This document shows, piece by piece, positions 32,400-46,800 of a DNA stretch of 64,000 nucleotides. Location: NCBI RefSeq assembly GCF_963675165.1, contig NC_087380.1:6746571-6810570 (forward strand), in the 5' to 3' direction. Both the position numbers and the translations under genes were made by a program. The DNA comes from Halichondria panicea (Eukaryota; Porifera; Demospongiae; Suberitida; Halichondriidae). Below the pieces are notes generated by a model. The model saw only the letters and a list, made by a program, of their open reading frames with translations, ran no database searches and was not told the DNA's origin. Numbering within the stretch: the first letter of the stretch is position 1; every line of letters starts with the position of its first letter.

Positions 32400-34395
32400 C
32401 TTTTACGTAAGAGACTTGCGCTCATTTCTAAAGTTCACACTCAATCATTGATTGTAAGTGTGACCTTCGTGGGTTACGTACGTAGCATCAAGAGTTCATT
32501 AGGAAGAGTACGCAACTCCACTTAAAACCATAGTTTCTCTAATCTTACATTGCAACCACATGCTGTTGTATAAATCAAATTATCATAGTGATGATTGTGA
32601 TAATTATCACTAATGTATTCATTTACAACTGCCTGTAAAAGGCAATGAATAACATAGTTACTAATTGCCTTTCCTGCTAGTTGCGGTTACTCAGGTAGGT
32701 TAACCCTTTCCCTGCTTTAATTAAAAGTGAATATTCGCATATTTTGTTTAAAAAATTTATAACTCATGAACCGTATATTAAAAACACTTGTAACAAAGTT
32801 CCACAGGTAGAACCGGACCTGTCGCATTCATGGAATCATCAGTGTTGCCTAGCAACCAACCACCACCCCACAAATAACAATTGTTAACAAAAATTCGCAA
32901 TTATGTACACAAACAATATTGTATGATGTTACGAAGTGACTGAACACATGATATAAGTGTTCAGAATGTTCTCACGGTGACATGGCTCACTCAGGACTCA
33001 ATCAGGATCTGCAGAAACTTGTATTTGAGGTTCTATCGGCAGACGCCCTTTTGCCGGGAAATATTTTCTTCACCTACACACAGGTTTACAAATTTAATGG
33101 TCTCTCATGATGTCCACTGTTGTACTAACTAGCCTAAACAAACCTATAGTGAAGCTATCAAGACTACAAATGCTACTCTATAGTGACTTACCAGGTTCAG
33201 GAAGATGGTCCACCTCAAGTGTGTCTTCCTCAGGATTCTCAGGCTCTTTCTTTTTAGCTTGACCTCTGAAAGGAAGCTTCCTACCTAGCTATGATCCCAG
33301 TCACTGTCCTCTCACTCTACAAGGCCATAGGCATCGATATTCTCACTCTGTAGCTTCCCTAGAACCTCCCTGACGTTGTACTACCAAGATCTTGTAGCAA
33401 TTATAAAACGGTCACTTTTCTTTCGACAATTCTGATCGAACCGTACCTCGAAGCAAAATATTAAAAATACCACGAGGAAGAGCAGCTCAATGCGCATGTG
33501 CTGGTACCTGCAGCGTGCGCATAGCTCCAACACAGCGTGCACAATGATTTTTTGAAATTTATCAGTAGCCATGCCGACTATAGTCGGCTAAAGCGGGGAA
33601 AGGGTTAAGGACTGGGACCAGCAATTATTGCTGAATCAGCTAAAACGCAGCCACGCCCACGATTTTTAATATGTTTTGTGTGTAAAAAAATTAGTTTAGC
33701 TACTTATCTTTCTAATTCCGGAGGTCTAAACCTTCCTTTCAGCTCTAAATTGTTAGTGTAGTAGGTAGTTCAAAGGTTTGTGCAGACTATTCAATCGGGA
33801 GGGAGCTGTTCATTCAGCCAAAGGTGAGATTTTGCAAAAAACTTAGTTTTCTAGCTGAATGTAAAAGCTAATAACTTACTTTGCATAGAGCACCATGCTT
33901 CCTCCCGTGTTTTTACGTGGCAAGTAGACTAAATAGAGCACCCTCCACATAATTGTTCGACCTCCGATCGATCTGGCTTTGTAATTATTTAGAAATGTTG
34001 CGGAGGTACTACCGTATTGTACCGTATAGCGGATAAAAGTAGGTGCGTAGGTGTAGTGGTTAATTAGTTAAAAATGCCAGCATACATGCACGCATGTGCT
34101 CCTGGTACTGCTATTTCGAGGGTATTAACTTTTGCGTATAAACTTTCACGGAATGACGTTAGAAAAGTTTCGTGGGTATACATTTTTGCGGTACATGGCT
34201 TATCAGCGAAAACCGCGATCATTTATACTCTCGAAATATACCCACTAGCTATAATTATGGTAGTTTGGTTTGTTTGTTTGTTGCTCATCTGGATGCAGCA
34301 TTCACACAATAAGTTGATATTATTTTTTAATAGTGGCTATTAAATCTTCGTTGTTAGATAAAAGCTAAGAAGCTTGATGCATGTTGGCATGGGCA
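32400..34395. other. Intergenic or intronic DNA without recognised genes
   Basis: AT-rich, with MITE fragments. Short ORFs show no domain features, and the ORF at 34074-34343 overlaps a MITE. Nothing supportable as a gene. Confidence 0.6.
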
Positions 34396-34625
34396 TGGCT
34401 AGCCAGAGGAGGAATGCTAGGGTCAAAAGGTCATTAGTTAAAAGATTACGTGCATGGCCTCTTATGTAAAACTGAGTTCACCCCTGCATGGGCTTGATCC
34501 ATCACAACAGAAATCGGTTTGAGCTATATCGCGCCCCAGACAAACTTAAAGAAGAGATCCAAGATTTAATTGCAACCTTTGACGTTTTATTGCATTCTTC
34601 TACAAGATATGGAAAATTAGCCTTA
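34396..34625 (+). repeat. Direct repeat, copy 2 (5' of the 2A exon)
   Basis: Partner of 28195-28445. Encodes an open helical stretch (RFELYRAPDKLKEEIQDLIA..YGKLA) that could be a 5' exon of the following gene, but no good splice donor joins it in phase. Confidence 0.65.
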
Positions 34626-34836
34626 TGCGGATCGGGGTTCTCGGGGACAAATCCAAGGATTAGGTGTGGAGACTCTTACAGCATTTTTTCTTTTACCAAA
34701 ATTTTGTCGGTCTTTCACTGATTAGTCACTTAATTGTTACATAATAATGCTGATTTCCCATAAATGTCCGGTCCCTCCATGGTACGTATGTATGTAGCAT
34801 GCAATTAACTATTATTAATTCTATTAGATCTTCATA

Positions 34837-37800
34837 ATGGGTATTGGTGTGGAGTTGTGGAGAGCTCGTATTGGGTTGTTCAATGGTGGAAGAGGAGGGC
34901 GGCCACGTAAAGCTTCCCTGGCTCACCAGAAGCTACAGTGTGATGTTACTATCATAGTCACAAAGGTGTTGTGGACGCAGTATGCTGAAGACACTACCAG
35001 CCATCGTGATAAGTGTGTCGTTGAATCAGTACTAAATAATGCAACAGACAAAGCTCCTCCCAGTAACTGTCATGAAGATGTGGTTTCTGAAAAGAAAAAA
35101 GAATCAGTGACTTTCACGACTAACCATATTCGCAATCATTCCTCAAGTATTTGTATTGGCCTCACCCTGATCTTAATAGGAGCAATACTTGTCTTCGTCT
35201 CTCTTCTCCTGTTATTGGCCGGAGATGTAGAGCTAAACCCTGGACCTGGACTGGGTATGTACTTCCTTATGTTATGTATTTCACTATAGAATTATCATTG
35301 TAATGCAGCTACTGTTCTGACTATCTCTGACATACTTGAGGTGTATGATAAGGTGAGGAGTGCTAGTCCGAACTGGTTCAACCTGGGACTTGCGTTGAAG
35401 CTGAGCTATACCGACTTAACCAACTTTCGTGAGACCTACCGTGGTGAGAATGATGTGTGTTTGCGTGAGGCCCTAGCTCGTCGACTGCAGTCAGGTGATC
35501 CTCTAACTTGGGGAGGAATGTGTACTGCTCTCAGAAACTCTATGGTGGCAAGAAATGATGTAGCTGAAGCAATAGAGGGAAGTAAGTTGATGAAAAGTAG
35601 CCGATCTGCATACTATATATATTTGTATTGCATGTTTATACAGGTCTAAAGAGAGTCTCAGAAAGACTTGAGGTAACTGTATATAGTTAGCAGATTTTAT
35701 AATTATAGTCAAACAATCTGGCAATCAGTGTGCATTGTACATAACCATATGCTATAGTTTTAGTGGAATTGTATGTACTGCACACAATTTTAATCCCTAT
35801 ATACTCCACATACAGAGAGCTCAAAACAGCACTACAAAAACTGCCTCGGTGTCATCCATTGAGTCATTGGATGGTGATTATATATTTGGCCATAAGAAGG
35901 GTGCATGTATGCATGGTGGTATGTGATTTTGTATAGCTGGTTTCAACAATAATTACAGTGTATATAGTATGATTATTTAGTCTAGCATGTAAACACACAC
36001 TACTATGTATGCAGGTGCAATCAGTGAAGTAGTCTCTATATCTCGAAGTACGGCAGAGTTAGAAGTGGATTCGATGGAAATGCAAATAGTATTCAACAAA
36101 TTTGTGTCACAGCTGTGCCAGTCACTTGAAGTTCGAAGAATTGATAAAGACTCTTTGGTTGCTTGCTTGATGGGGTTTAACTCTCTAAAGAAGGTTTTTG
36201 GCAAAACAAATCAGTGTGTTTTCAGGAATCAAAGAAATAAACTTAGGAAATGTTCAACTTCTGCAGAAGTTTGGAAAATTATTGCTGACTATTTCTCCTT
36301 CTTTAACTATGAAATGGTTGATCACATTACAGACAGTTTCGGAACAGCCGAGGACAAAGAGAAGATGAAACTCTACAAAGCCAATTTTGTGGAGTATGTT
36401 AAACGACGAATACGTCCAGTGACTAGTTCAGATTCCAGAGAAGATACCGTCACTATGATTGTACAACTTGATTCTACGTATGACGATTGTGAACTGAATC
36501 GACTAAAGCTATTCGAACGGAATCTATGCTCCATCTTAAAAATCAGTAAAGGTTGTGTCGAGCTGTTGCCCTATTCCATAACAAGTGACATTTTTCCACT
36601 GTCAACTGATCGAGATGTGCATAATTATCAAGCTGAGGTACATGTATTTATTGTAAATTTATAGTACGGTCCTTTTTTCATTTATGTTTATATAGCTGCT
36701 GATGTTTTTCTATCTATACTTATGTCTCATTCTCCCTTTTATAGTGTCGATCGGATAAAGGTGATAACACATCCAGGTTCAGTTTAGGTGAGATAATTTA
36801 TACCTGCGTCATAGTATTGTTGATGGGATTTTAAGAGATATAATTACATATTATACGTAGTAAAATTACCATGATTTAAAAATGTGATAGTTTGTGTTAT
36901 GAGATTCTGCTATAATTATTAGTCCATCAGCATGATACAGCATGCATGTACGCAAAAGTATCTGTAGGGCCTGTATACATATATATATATACAGGCCCTA
37001 CAGCAGCTGTTACAGCACAACCAGCATCTATATGTAACGTACGTATAATTAATGTTGATGTTTTAACAATGTGTTCACAATCCACCTACCATTGTTGCAA
37101 CGAAATACTCATGTGCTCGTGTTTTATAAAATTATGCGCATTGGAATTCGCCCCAAAAAGGCGAATTCGTATACCTTAAGGTGACATAATAATTATTTTC
37201 ACAGGTAGATTTGTTTGCGCTTTCACTGTTTAGCTGGTAATAATATTAAATTCTGCTCAAGTTGTGAAATTAATAGCATATCTACGTACTCGAAAGTGGG
37301 ATTCATTGCATTTTCTAATTATCTGCGAGTACACATTTTTGCGATTTAACTCTCATTCGCAGAAATAGCTGAAATTAATACTGGCGAAAATATATCACCT
37401 TAACGCCCAAATACATCTTTCCAAGGCCTATTTTTATGCCTCGAGGTATGCAGTATAGTGTGTTTGTGTGTGTATCTGTGTAGACTGCTACAACATGCTC
37501 AAGAATCAATGAAGTGCAAATAAGAGTTTCTATAGTTATACCACATTTACGTCACGACTAATTATTGATCTCATTGGTCAACGACTGTAAGATATATAGA
37601 ATATTAGCATACAGCTCCAGGAATGCACAGTTTTTCAAGTTGTTTTTTAGTTTTTTGAGAGTCTCCGTGGGCTTCTGACTATATTTTCCTGGATTTTGAT
37701 TATGTATTTCACTATAGAATTATCATTGTAATGCAGATACTGTTCTGACTATCTCTGACATACTTGAGGTGTATGAGAAGGTGAGGAGTGTTAGTCCGAA

Positions 37801-40800
37801 CTGGTTCAACCTGGGACTTGCGTTGAAGCTGAGCTATACCGACTTAACCAACTTTCATGAGACCTACAGTGGTGACAATGATGTGTGTTTGCGTGAGGCC
37901 CTAGCTCGTCGACTGCAGTCAGGTGATCCTCTAACTTTGGGAGGAATGTGTACTGCTCTCAAAAACTCTATGGTGGCAAGAAATGATGTAGCTGAAGCAA
38001 TAGAGGGAAGTAAGTTGATGAAAAGTAGCCGATCTGCACACTATATATATTTGTATCGCATGTTTATACAGGTCTAGAGAGAGTCTCAGAAAGACTTGAG
38101 GTAACTGTATATAGTTAACAGATTTTATAATTATAGTCAAACAATCTGGCAATCAGTGTGCATTGTACATAACCATATGCTATAGTTTTAGTGGAATTGT
38201 ATGTACTGCACACAATTTTAATCCCTATATACTCCACATACAGAGAGCTCAAAACAGCACTACAAAAACTGCCTCGGTGTCATCCATTGAGTCATTGGAT
38301 GGTGATTATATATTTGGCCATAAGAAGGGTGCATGTATGCATGGTGGTATATGTGATTTTGTATAGCTGGTTTCAACAATAATTACAGTGTATATAGTAT
38401 GATTATTTAGTCTAGCATGTAAACACACACTACTATGTATGCAGGTGCAATCAGTGAAGTAGTCTCTATACCTCGAGAGTTAGAAGTGGATTCGATGGAA
38501 ATGGAAACACTATTCAACAAACTTGTGTCACAGCTGTGCCAGTCACTTGAAGTTCGAAGAATTGATAAAGACTCTTTGGTTGCTTGCTTGATGGGGTTTA
38601 ACTGTCTAAATAAGGTTTTTGGCAAAACAAATCAGTGTGTTTTCAGGAATCAAAGAAATAAACTTAGGAAATGTTCAACTTCTGCAGGTGTTTGGCAAAT
38701 TATTGCTGACTATTTCTCCTTCTTTGACTATGAAATGGTTGATCACATTACAGACAGTTTCGGAACAGCCGAGGACAAAGAGAAGATGAAACTCTACAAA
38801 GCCAATTTTGTGGAGTATGTTAAACGACGAGTACGAGTGACTAGTTCAGATTCCAGAGAAGATATCGTCACTATGATTGTACAACTTGATTCTACGTACG
38901 ACGATTGTGAACTGAATCGACTAAAGCTATTCGAATGGAATGTATCCTCCATCTTAAATTTGAACGATCATGTTTTAAAACTTAGTAAAATCAGTAAAGG
39001 TTGTGTCGAGCTGTTGCCCTCTTCCATAACAAGTGACATTTTTCCACTGTCAACTGATCGAGATGTGCATAATTATCAAGCTGAGGTACATGTATTTATT
39101 GTAAATTTATAGTACGGTCCTTTTTTCATTTATGTTTATATAGCTGCTAATGTTTTTCTATCTATACTTATGTCTCATTCTCCCTTTTATAGTGTCGATC
39201 GGATAAAGGTGATAACACATCCAGGTCCAGTTTAGGTGAGATAATTTATACCTGCGTCATGGTATTGTTGATGGGATATTAAGAGATATAATTACATATT
39301 ATACGTAGTAAAATTACCATGATTTAAAAATGTGATGGTTTGTGTTATGAGATTCTTCTATAATTATTAGTCCATCAGCACGATACAGCATGCATGTACG
39401 CACAAGAATCTGTAGGGCCTGTATACATATATATATTTATTGCTTTGTAATAAGTGCTGACATCAGCGTTTTACATTCAAATTGCACAGGAAGCGACTCA
39501 TCACCGACTGTGCAGATATTTTTCCATATCGCACACCCGGAAGTATTATTGCACACTTGTTATTGCACACTAGGAAGTGATTTTTATTTGGAATGAAACG
39601 TTTTCAGCAGTGAGAGAACAAGAAAAACATAGTTTACACACTTATAATCATGCATTGCAATGTTTATCAGTCTCTTTTCTTGTTTTCTGATGCTCTGTAT
39701 CACTTCTGTGCTCTTTTTGCAGTGAAGCTGAGGGTCAGGAGGTTGTCAGTATTCATATTTACTGCATCAAACAGGCATCAGTGTTGGGAGTGGGTGCTTT
39801 GAGCGGAGTATTGCACATGTAGAAGTGTACTGCATCACCATTATAAGCCTGTTCAGGCTTGTATAAAGTCGTTTTGGCTTCAAAAACGGTTGTCACACTT
39901 TTCTTCAGTTATAGCGGTGCATGTTTCCTCTTCTGATACACTGGAGCATGATAGAAAGCAAGCACATGCTGTTTATCCTTCAGAACTATCCATTTTCAAA
40001 ACGGGTTGCTGGTTGTCAACGTTTTTCTTGTCTTTTTTTCTTGTCTGTTCTCTACAAAATCTTTAAGTAGCCTTCTGCAAGCTCTCTTGGTGTTCTAGAG
40101 TCTTATTTCTTTGTCTTTCTAGCTGTTTTCTTTCTCTTAAATTCCTCTTCAACTGGGAGAACTAAATTTTGTTGCTACGCACTCTTCTGGTTGATAAAGC
40201 AACCGCATGTTGCGCATGCGCAGATTCAACCTGCATTTTGGCAATAAATGCATTATCCCATGGATACTGATGATTATCACTCGTCCGTGCCTAGTAACTG
40301 TCACTCGTGCCTTGCAGGCACTCGTGCAGTTACTGGCACAGACTCGTGATAATCTTCAGTATCCATAGGATAATATCATAATATATACAGGCCCTACAGC
40401 AACTGTTACAGCACAACCAGCATCTATATGTAATGTACGTATAATTAATGTTGATGTTTTAACAATGTGTTCACAATCCACCTACCATTGTTGCAACGAA
40501 ATACTCATGTGCTCGCGTTTTATAAAATTATGCGCATTGGAATTCGCCCAAAAAAGGCGAATTCGTATACCTTAAGGTGACATAATAATTATTTTCACAG
40601 GTAGATTTGTTTGCGCTTTCACTGTTTAGCTGGTAATAAAATTAAATTCTGCTCAAGTTGTGAAATTAATAGCATATCTACGTACTCGAAAGTGGGATTC
40701 ATTGCATTTTCTAATTATCTGCAAGTACACATTTTTGCGATTTAACTCTCATTCGCAGAAATAGCTGAAATTAATACTGGCGAAAATATATCACCTTAAC

Positions 40801-43800
40801 GCCCAAATACATCTTCCCAAGGCCTATTTTATGCCTCGAGGTATGCAGTATAGTGTGTTTGTGTGTGTATCTGTGTAGACTGCTACAACATGCTCAAGAA
40901 TCAATGAAGTGCAAATAAGAGTTTCTATAGTTATACCACACTTACGTCACGACTAATTATTGCTCATTGGTCAACGACTGTAGGATATGATTATAGAATA
41001 TTAGCATACAGCCCCTGGAATGCACAGTTTTTCAAGTTGTTTTTTAGTTTTTTGAGAGTCTCCGTGGGCTTCTGACTATATTTTCCTGGATTTTGATTCG
41101 TGGCATGGGCGTGGTTCTCGAGATGTGCCTAGTTCGCTTACTTGGAATGCTTGGAGTACGTAACAAATGAACAAAATGTTGCTGCTCTACTTATAGTATA
41201 GTTGGCTGTGCACAAGAACGCTAGCTATCGGGAGCATGCCGACGTAACCATTAATTTAATCGGTTTTAATAACGGTATTAGTCGATCATTACCCACTCCT
41301 CGAATTTGCATACAGCAAATGCACAAAATAATGTTCATCATGATAATCATAATGTGTGTATAGCTCGGCATCAGCACCTGTGGTTGCTTTTATTATTTGT
41401 GCACCCGCATATGCTCTGCTATCGCTGCCATATACCCTGCTGTGTGTGTGTGTAGACTGCTATATACAGCTGCTCAAGGATCAATGAAGTACAAGTAAGA
41501 GTTTCTATAGGCTTCTAGTCATGTATTCTTGGATTCTTATTTGTGGATTTGCAAAATAAAGCTTTGTTCTCGAGTTATGCTTAGTTTTGCTTACTTGGAA
41601 TGCCATTGCAGCCTTTTCAGAAGAGTCCGTAGCAAAACTTGTTTATCGAGTGTTGCTACTCTACTTAGTAGTTAGCTCTGCACTAGAACGCTAGCTATTG
41701 GTAGCTGCAAGAGTGAGAAGAGAGCTGCAAGGCTCTGCTGATGGCAGCCATTAATTTTAGACTTGAACTTTGGCATCGATCGTTTTTAACAATAATCATT
41801 CGATCATTACCCACTCTTTGACATACGGCATTATAATAATAATACTGCTCAGCGCTCTATAGTATACTGCTCTGCTCTGCCCCTGCCCGGTGTCCATAAG
41901 GCTTATATTATACTGCCCTGCCCTGCTTATACTATACTGCTTACACTGTACTGCCCCGCCCTGCCCTTATACTCCATTAACATAATAAATTCGCGAGCCC
42001 TGCTCGCTCTCGCTTCCCCCCTCCCCTGACACACACGCCCACAGGTACCTTAATTGCACGGTCTATGCTCAGTGGTTAATCCAGGAAAAATGAAAGGGGG
42101 ATGCCAAACTACGAGCGCGCAGCGCGAAATTTGTTGGGGTTCCGGTCACACGTTACTAGAGAGGGGAAGTCCCATAATAGACTTGTGTAGAGCTAGCTAG
42201 CTGCCACGAACAGTCAACTAGCTAGCTTAGGCTAACCTGAACACTCCTTTGGCAGTTGATGCATCCAAACTGTCTGTGTTTAGATTTTAATCGAGACCAC
42301 ACCTTTTACATTTTCCTCCATTCATTCACACTGTACACGTGTTCCAGGGTCCCTCACACTAGGAGAGGTGAGAGCTGTCATGTGGGGTGCTCGTTATGTA
42401 TGGAGGAAGCTGGGGATTACGTTGGGTCTACCACACGGCACAATACAGGTGATTGAAGGGGGCATGTAGTTTCCCAATACTCTCAGATTAATGATGTGCC
42501 CAGACTTTCAAAGTGGTGCATGGCATTTTTAATCAACACACGAACTTGCCTCTTTTTGTAGTAAAATGATTATAGGTCTAGTGGTGGTTGTTTTGTTTAG
42601 AAGTGCATGGTGTAGTACTTAACCACCAACCAGTGTGGGCAACCTCAAACTTGGCCACATGCAAAAACATCATACGTTAACATACGTTAATCAAGCTTCA
42701 CCCTACAGGTGATTGATAAGGACCACCGTACCATAACAGATTGCTTCACTGCAATGCTTAGAGAATGGCTGATGATCTCACCCAACCCCACCTGGTTTGA
42801 GCTGGTTGAAGCCCTGAGGTCACCAACCGTTCACCTTAATGTTTTAGCTGATGAGATTGAGGACAAGTACATCAAGAGTGATGTCTCCTCAGTGCAGGAA
42901 AAGGAGGATACAGCAAGTTAGTATAATTATGATAGCACAGAAAGGTCTTTCTGTTTAACTGCTGTGCAGTACGTGCTTAGTCTCTATAATTATACTCCAA
43001 TAACTATAATTTCATTGCATTTCCAGGGTCTTCTACGCTTCAAAGGGCACGCATGGAAGCTGCCTTGTGGGGTGCTCGTGCAAAATGGTTTGAATTGGGA
43101 CTTGCTTTGAATCTATCTAAGGAAACACTAGAGGTGATTTTTCGACAAACATGGTAAAATCTATATGCATTCAGTTTGGCACCGGAAGTTATTTGGTTAA
43201 TTTTATAGCTTCGTTTATATACTTTTATTATGCATGTGGTTGAAAAATATGCCAGGGATTTCTACAAAGAAACAATGAAATTTGGAATTTCAGTGAAGTA
43301 TGACAAAGTTATGACTCTATATAATGCTTCATTTGCATATATATGTGATAAATGTTAACTAAAGAATTACACCACAACTGTATGTATATGTACATGTCTG
43401 TGAAGAGGCAACATCAAGCATGCAGTTAATTAATATAGTATTGCAATATTAATAGTAGTGCACGAGTAACAAGCAATGGCAAGGATACTAATTGCACGAG
43501 GCGCAGCCGAGTGCTATTAATCTTGCCAGTGCTTGTTATGAGTGCTATTAATCCCTTATTGCACAAGTAGCCATACTATTGATTGTTAATTGTTTGTAAT
43601 GCAGTTTTAAGGACATCTTTAGCTGCAGATTCAGTAAAAAAAATTAGCCGCGGCCGTTATTCGAACGTGCGGTCATCAAGGCAGTAATTGCACGTTGTTA
43701 ATGACAACGTGCAATTACTGATACGCGATTAATCACTGTACGAATCAGTGAATAATAGGACAACATGCAATTATACTTTATATCATCTGTGTTTACTCTG

Positions 43801-46800
43801 CAGGCTATTCGTAAGAACCGTACTGTCTTGGCAGATCGTTTCACTGCAATGCTTGGAGAATGGTTCCAGTCCTCACCCAACCCCACCTGGTCTGAGCTGG
43901 TTAAAGCCCTGAGGTCACCAACCATTAACCGTCCTGACATTGCTGCTGAGATTGAGGACAAGCTAATCAAAATTAATGACTCATCAGAAAACAAGGACAC
44001 AGCAGGTGAGTGATGTAGCACTCTGACAAATACTGCCAATCTCCCGTGCAGCAAGCGCATATGTACTGTGTGTGCATGTTTAGATTTTAATTGATACCAC
44101 ACCTTTTCCATTTTTCCTCTATTCATACAGTGTTTCGAGGTTCCCTCGCACTAAGAGAGGTGAGAGCTGCCTTGTGGGATGATTGTACTGGATGGAGGAG
44201 TCTGGGGATTGAGTTAGAAATACCATACGAAACACTAATGGTGATTGAAAGGCACATATACAATACATTATACGTACATGTACATATAATGTACATCATG
44301 ATAGGTTAAAGGTACGTGTACTGTAAATCAACAACAATTTACTCTGAAAATTCTATGATTTTGCAGTTATTTTGATGCCATGGCATGTCCCCCAAAAGAA
44401 ATTATACCCCTATACCTACCTGGTACTCAACGGTGGCAATTTTCTGTCTGTCTGTTTGTCATGGATCATGATAATTTACGGCTCACGATCTTGAGTGTGC
44501 ATGCTTCAAATGAGCACTTGCAGCTGTGATATTCGCTCACACTCGCTTTAACGTTCTTCGTTATTTATAAACATGTTAGCGTATGTTAAACTAAAGCAAT
44601 GTTCACTCTATACAGGCTATTAAGAAGATCCACCGTACCTCAAAAGATCGCTTCACTGCAATGCTTAGAGAATGGCTGATGATCTCACCCAACCCCATCT
44701 GGTCTGAGCTGGTTGAAGCCCTGAGATCACCAACCATTATGCGTATTGACATTGCTGATAAGATTGAGAAGAAGTACATCAAGAGTGATGTCTCCCCAGT
44801 ACAGGAAAAGGAGGATACAGCAAGTTAGTATGTTAGCGCACATTAAGCTCCTAACAAGACTGAAAGGCCTTCCTGTTTAAAACCTGATTGCATGCATGCA
44901 TGTGCTCATGGCGTATAGGCAGGAATTCCAGGAAGGGGGGCTTAGTTAGAGTTAGAGGCCGCCAGAACCCCCTGCGGCGCACGTGCCAACATTTTAGGGG
45001 TTAACTGGAGCCACACCTCCTAATCAATTGCTCATGTCCAGGAAGTCAGCTCTTATCCTGCTCTAGCACCAACCAAATTGTGGTGGTATTATTCACACTG
45101 CAGTACACATGTGCAAGATCTCTTACTTTAGCCACACCCTTCAATAAGTTTATTTGTGTACAACTATTGTTAGAGCTAGCTAAATTAAAGAAGCTTAGTT
45201 TTTACCGTAGTGCTGCACTATAGTTGCTATATATAGCTAGCTCTTGGGCATATTGATGGTGCCAATAATCTTATTGTATTGCTATATAGCCCAGGCTCAA
45301 AAGGTGCACAGAGAAGGTGGGGCTCCTGTTGGTACTTTTGCAGAGGAAGGGGGGGGGGCTCCAGCCCCCAAAGCCCTACCCCTCCCTACGCCCCTGTGCA
45401 GTGGCTGCATGTGCTTTGTATTTGCTCACCATACCTCACGAAAATAAGCCCATCTTGAATAAACGTCCATCCCCTCTTTGCTTTGAAGTTCTGGGGATTG
45501 ACTCAATAATACGCCCATCCAGAATGAAGAGTAGTTTGAAATGAAAATACTTAATTAATAAAGAATTGTCATAGAGCCAAGTGTAAAGCCTATAGATTTA
45601 AGGCCGCACGGGTGGCGTATATTGTGAAAAGTCATTGTTATCGATTAAACGCCCAGTATAATAAGCCTAAATTCTTGCAGAAAAGGGTGGGTGTATTTTC
45701 GGAGGGTACGGTAACTGTAATTTCATTTCATTTCCAGGGTCTTCCATGCTTCAAGGGGCACGCATGGAAGCTGCCTTGTGGCATGCTCGTGCTAAGTGGT
45801 TTGAGTTGGGGCTTGCTTTGGATCTATCTGAGGAAACACTAAAGGTGATTTAACATTGTACTCTACCTTTAAATTAGTTAAGGTGCCACAAAAAACTTTG
45901 GCGCACAAATAGAACGGAGAATAATACATGAGCCTCAGCTGGCCCTTCATTTAGTGACGGCCACGTTGAAAGTGCAAGATAAATAACTTTGATCGCTTCA
46001 TTTGGCGCCCAATTATAATTCAGAAAAAAGAAAGCACCACGGGTGCTGATGCCTCGATGGATATATCAAAGCTACATAACATAAAGCTACTAGCTATTAG
46101 CAATAGCATTATATATCAATACAGGTGAACATCTAATCGCAGAGAAACTCAAGGAGTGGGTAATGATCGACCATGATTGTTGTTAAAAACAATCAATGCC
46201 GAAAGGCTGCACTGGCATTCCAAGTAAGCAAAACTGGCATAACTTGAGAACCAAGCATTATTTTGCAAATCCACGAATTAAAATCCAAGAAAACACGACT
46301 AGAGTCTATAGAAACTCTTACTTGCACTTCATTGATCCTTGAGCAGCTCGAGCAGTCTACACACACACACACAAACACACTACTGTATACCTCGCTTGCG
46401 CATGCGCACCGAGGCATAATTAGACTGTTCAAGTTGGCGCTAAGACTAGAGTGGTGCCTTTTTGATTAGTAACTAAACAATTAGACCACACAATTTATTG
46501 TACTAGTCGTGTCTACAATGTCTCATTATACATGCGCGTACATCATCTGTGTTTACTCTGCAGGCTATTCATAAGAACCACACTGTCTTGGCAGATCGTT
46601 TCACTGCAATGCTTGGAGAATGGTTCCAGTCCTCACCCAACCCCACCTGGTCTGAGCTGGTTAAAGCCCTGAGGTCACCAACCATTAACCGTCCTGACAT
46701 TGCTGCTGAGATTGAGGACAAGCTTATCAAAAGTGATGACTCATCATTACAAGAAAACAAGGACACAGCAGGTGAGTGATGTTGGCACTCTGAAAAATAT

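Larger units (their letters stand above)
35273..37700 (+). repeat. Tandem duplication unit, copy 1 (2428 bp)
   Basis: Starts TATGTATTTCACTATAGAAT and covers five exons (35309-36787), their introns and the repeat DNA after them. The adjacent 37701-41098 is nearly identical apart from a 944-bp insertion. The duplication begins just 3' of the 2A exon, so only one 2A exists. Confidence 0.95.
37701..41098 (+). repeat. Tandem duplication unit, copy 2, with 944-bp insertion
   Basis: Repeats copy 1 base for base over long stretches, including exons 37737-39235 and the repeat DNA up to GGATTTTGAT at 41098. The only large difference is the insertion 39437-40380. Confidence 0.95.

Noticed and set aside
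34074-34343. 89-codon hydrophobic ORF
   Set aside because: Spans a MITE with TACCGTATAGCGG and ATATACCCACTA ends; no conserved coding features.
39437-40380. Helitron as the class of the 944-bp element
   Set aside because: A 3' hairpin is present, but the ends do not show the TC..CTRR pattern and the hairpin is far longer than usual.
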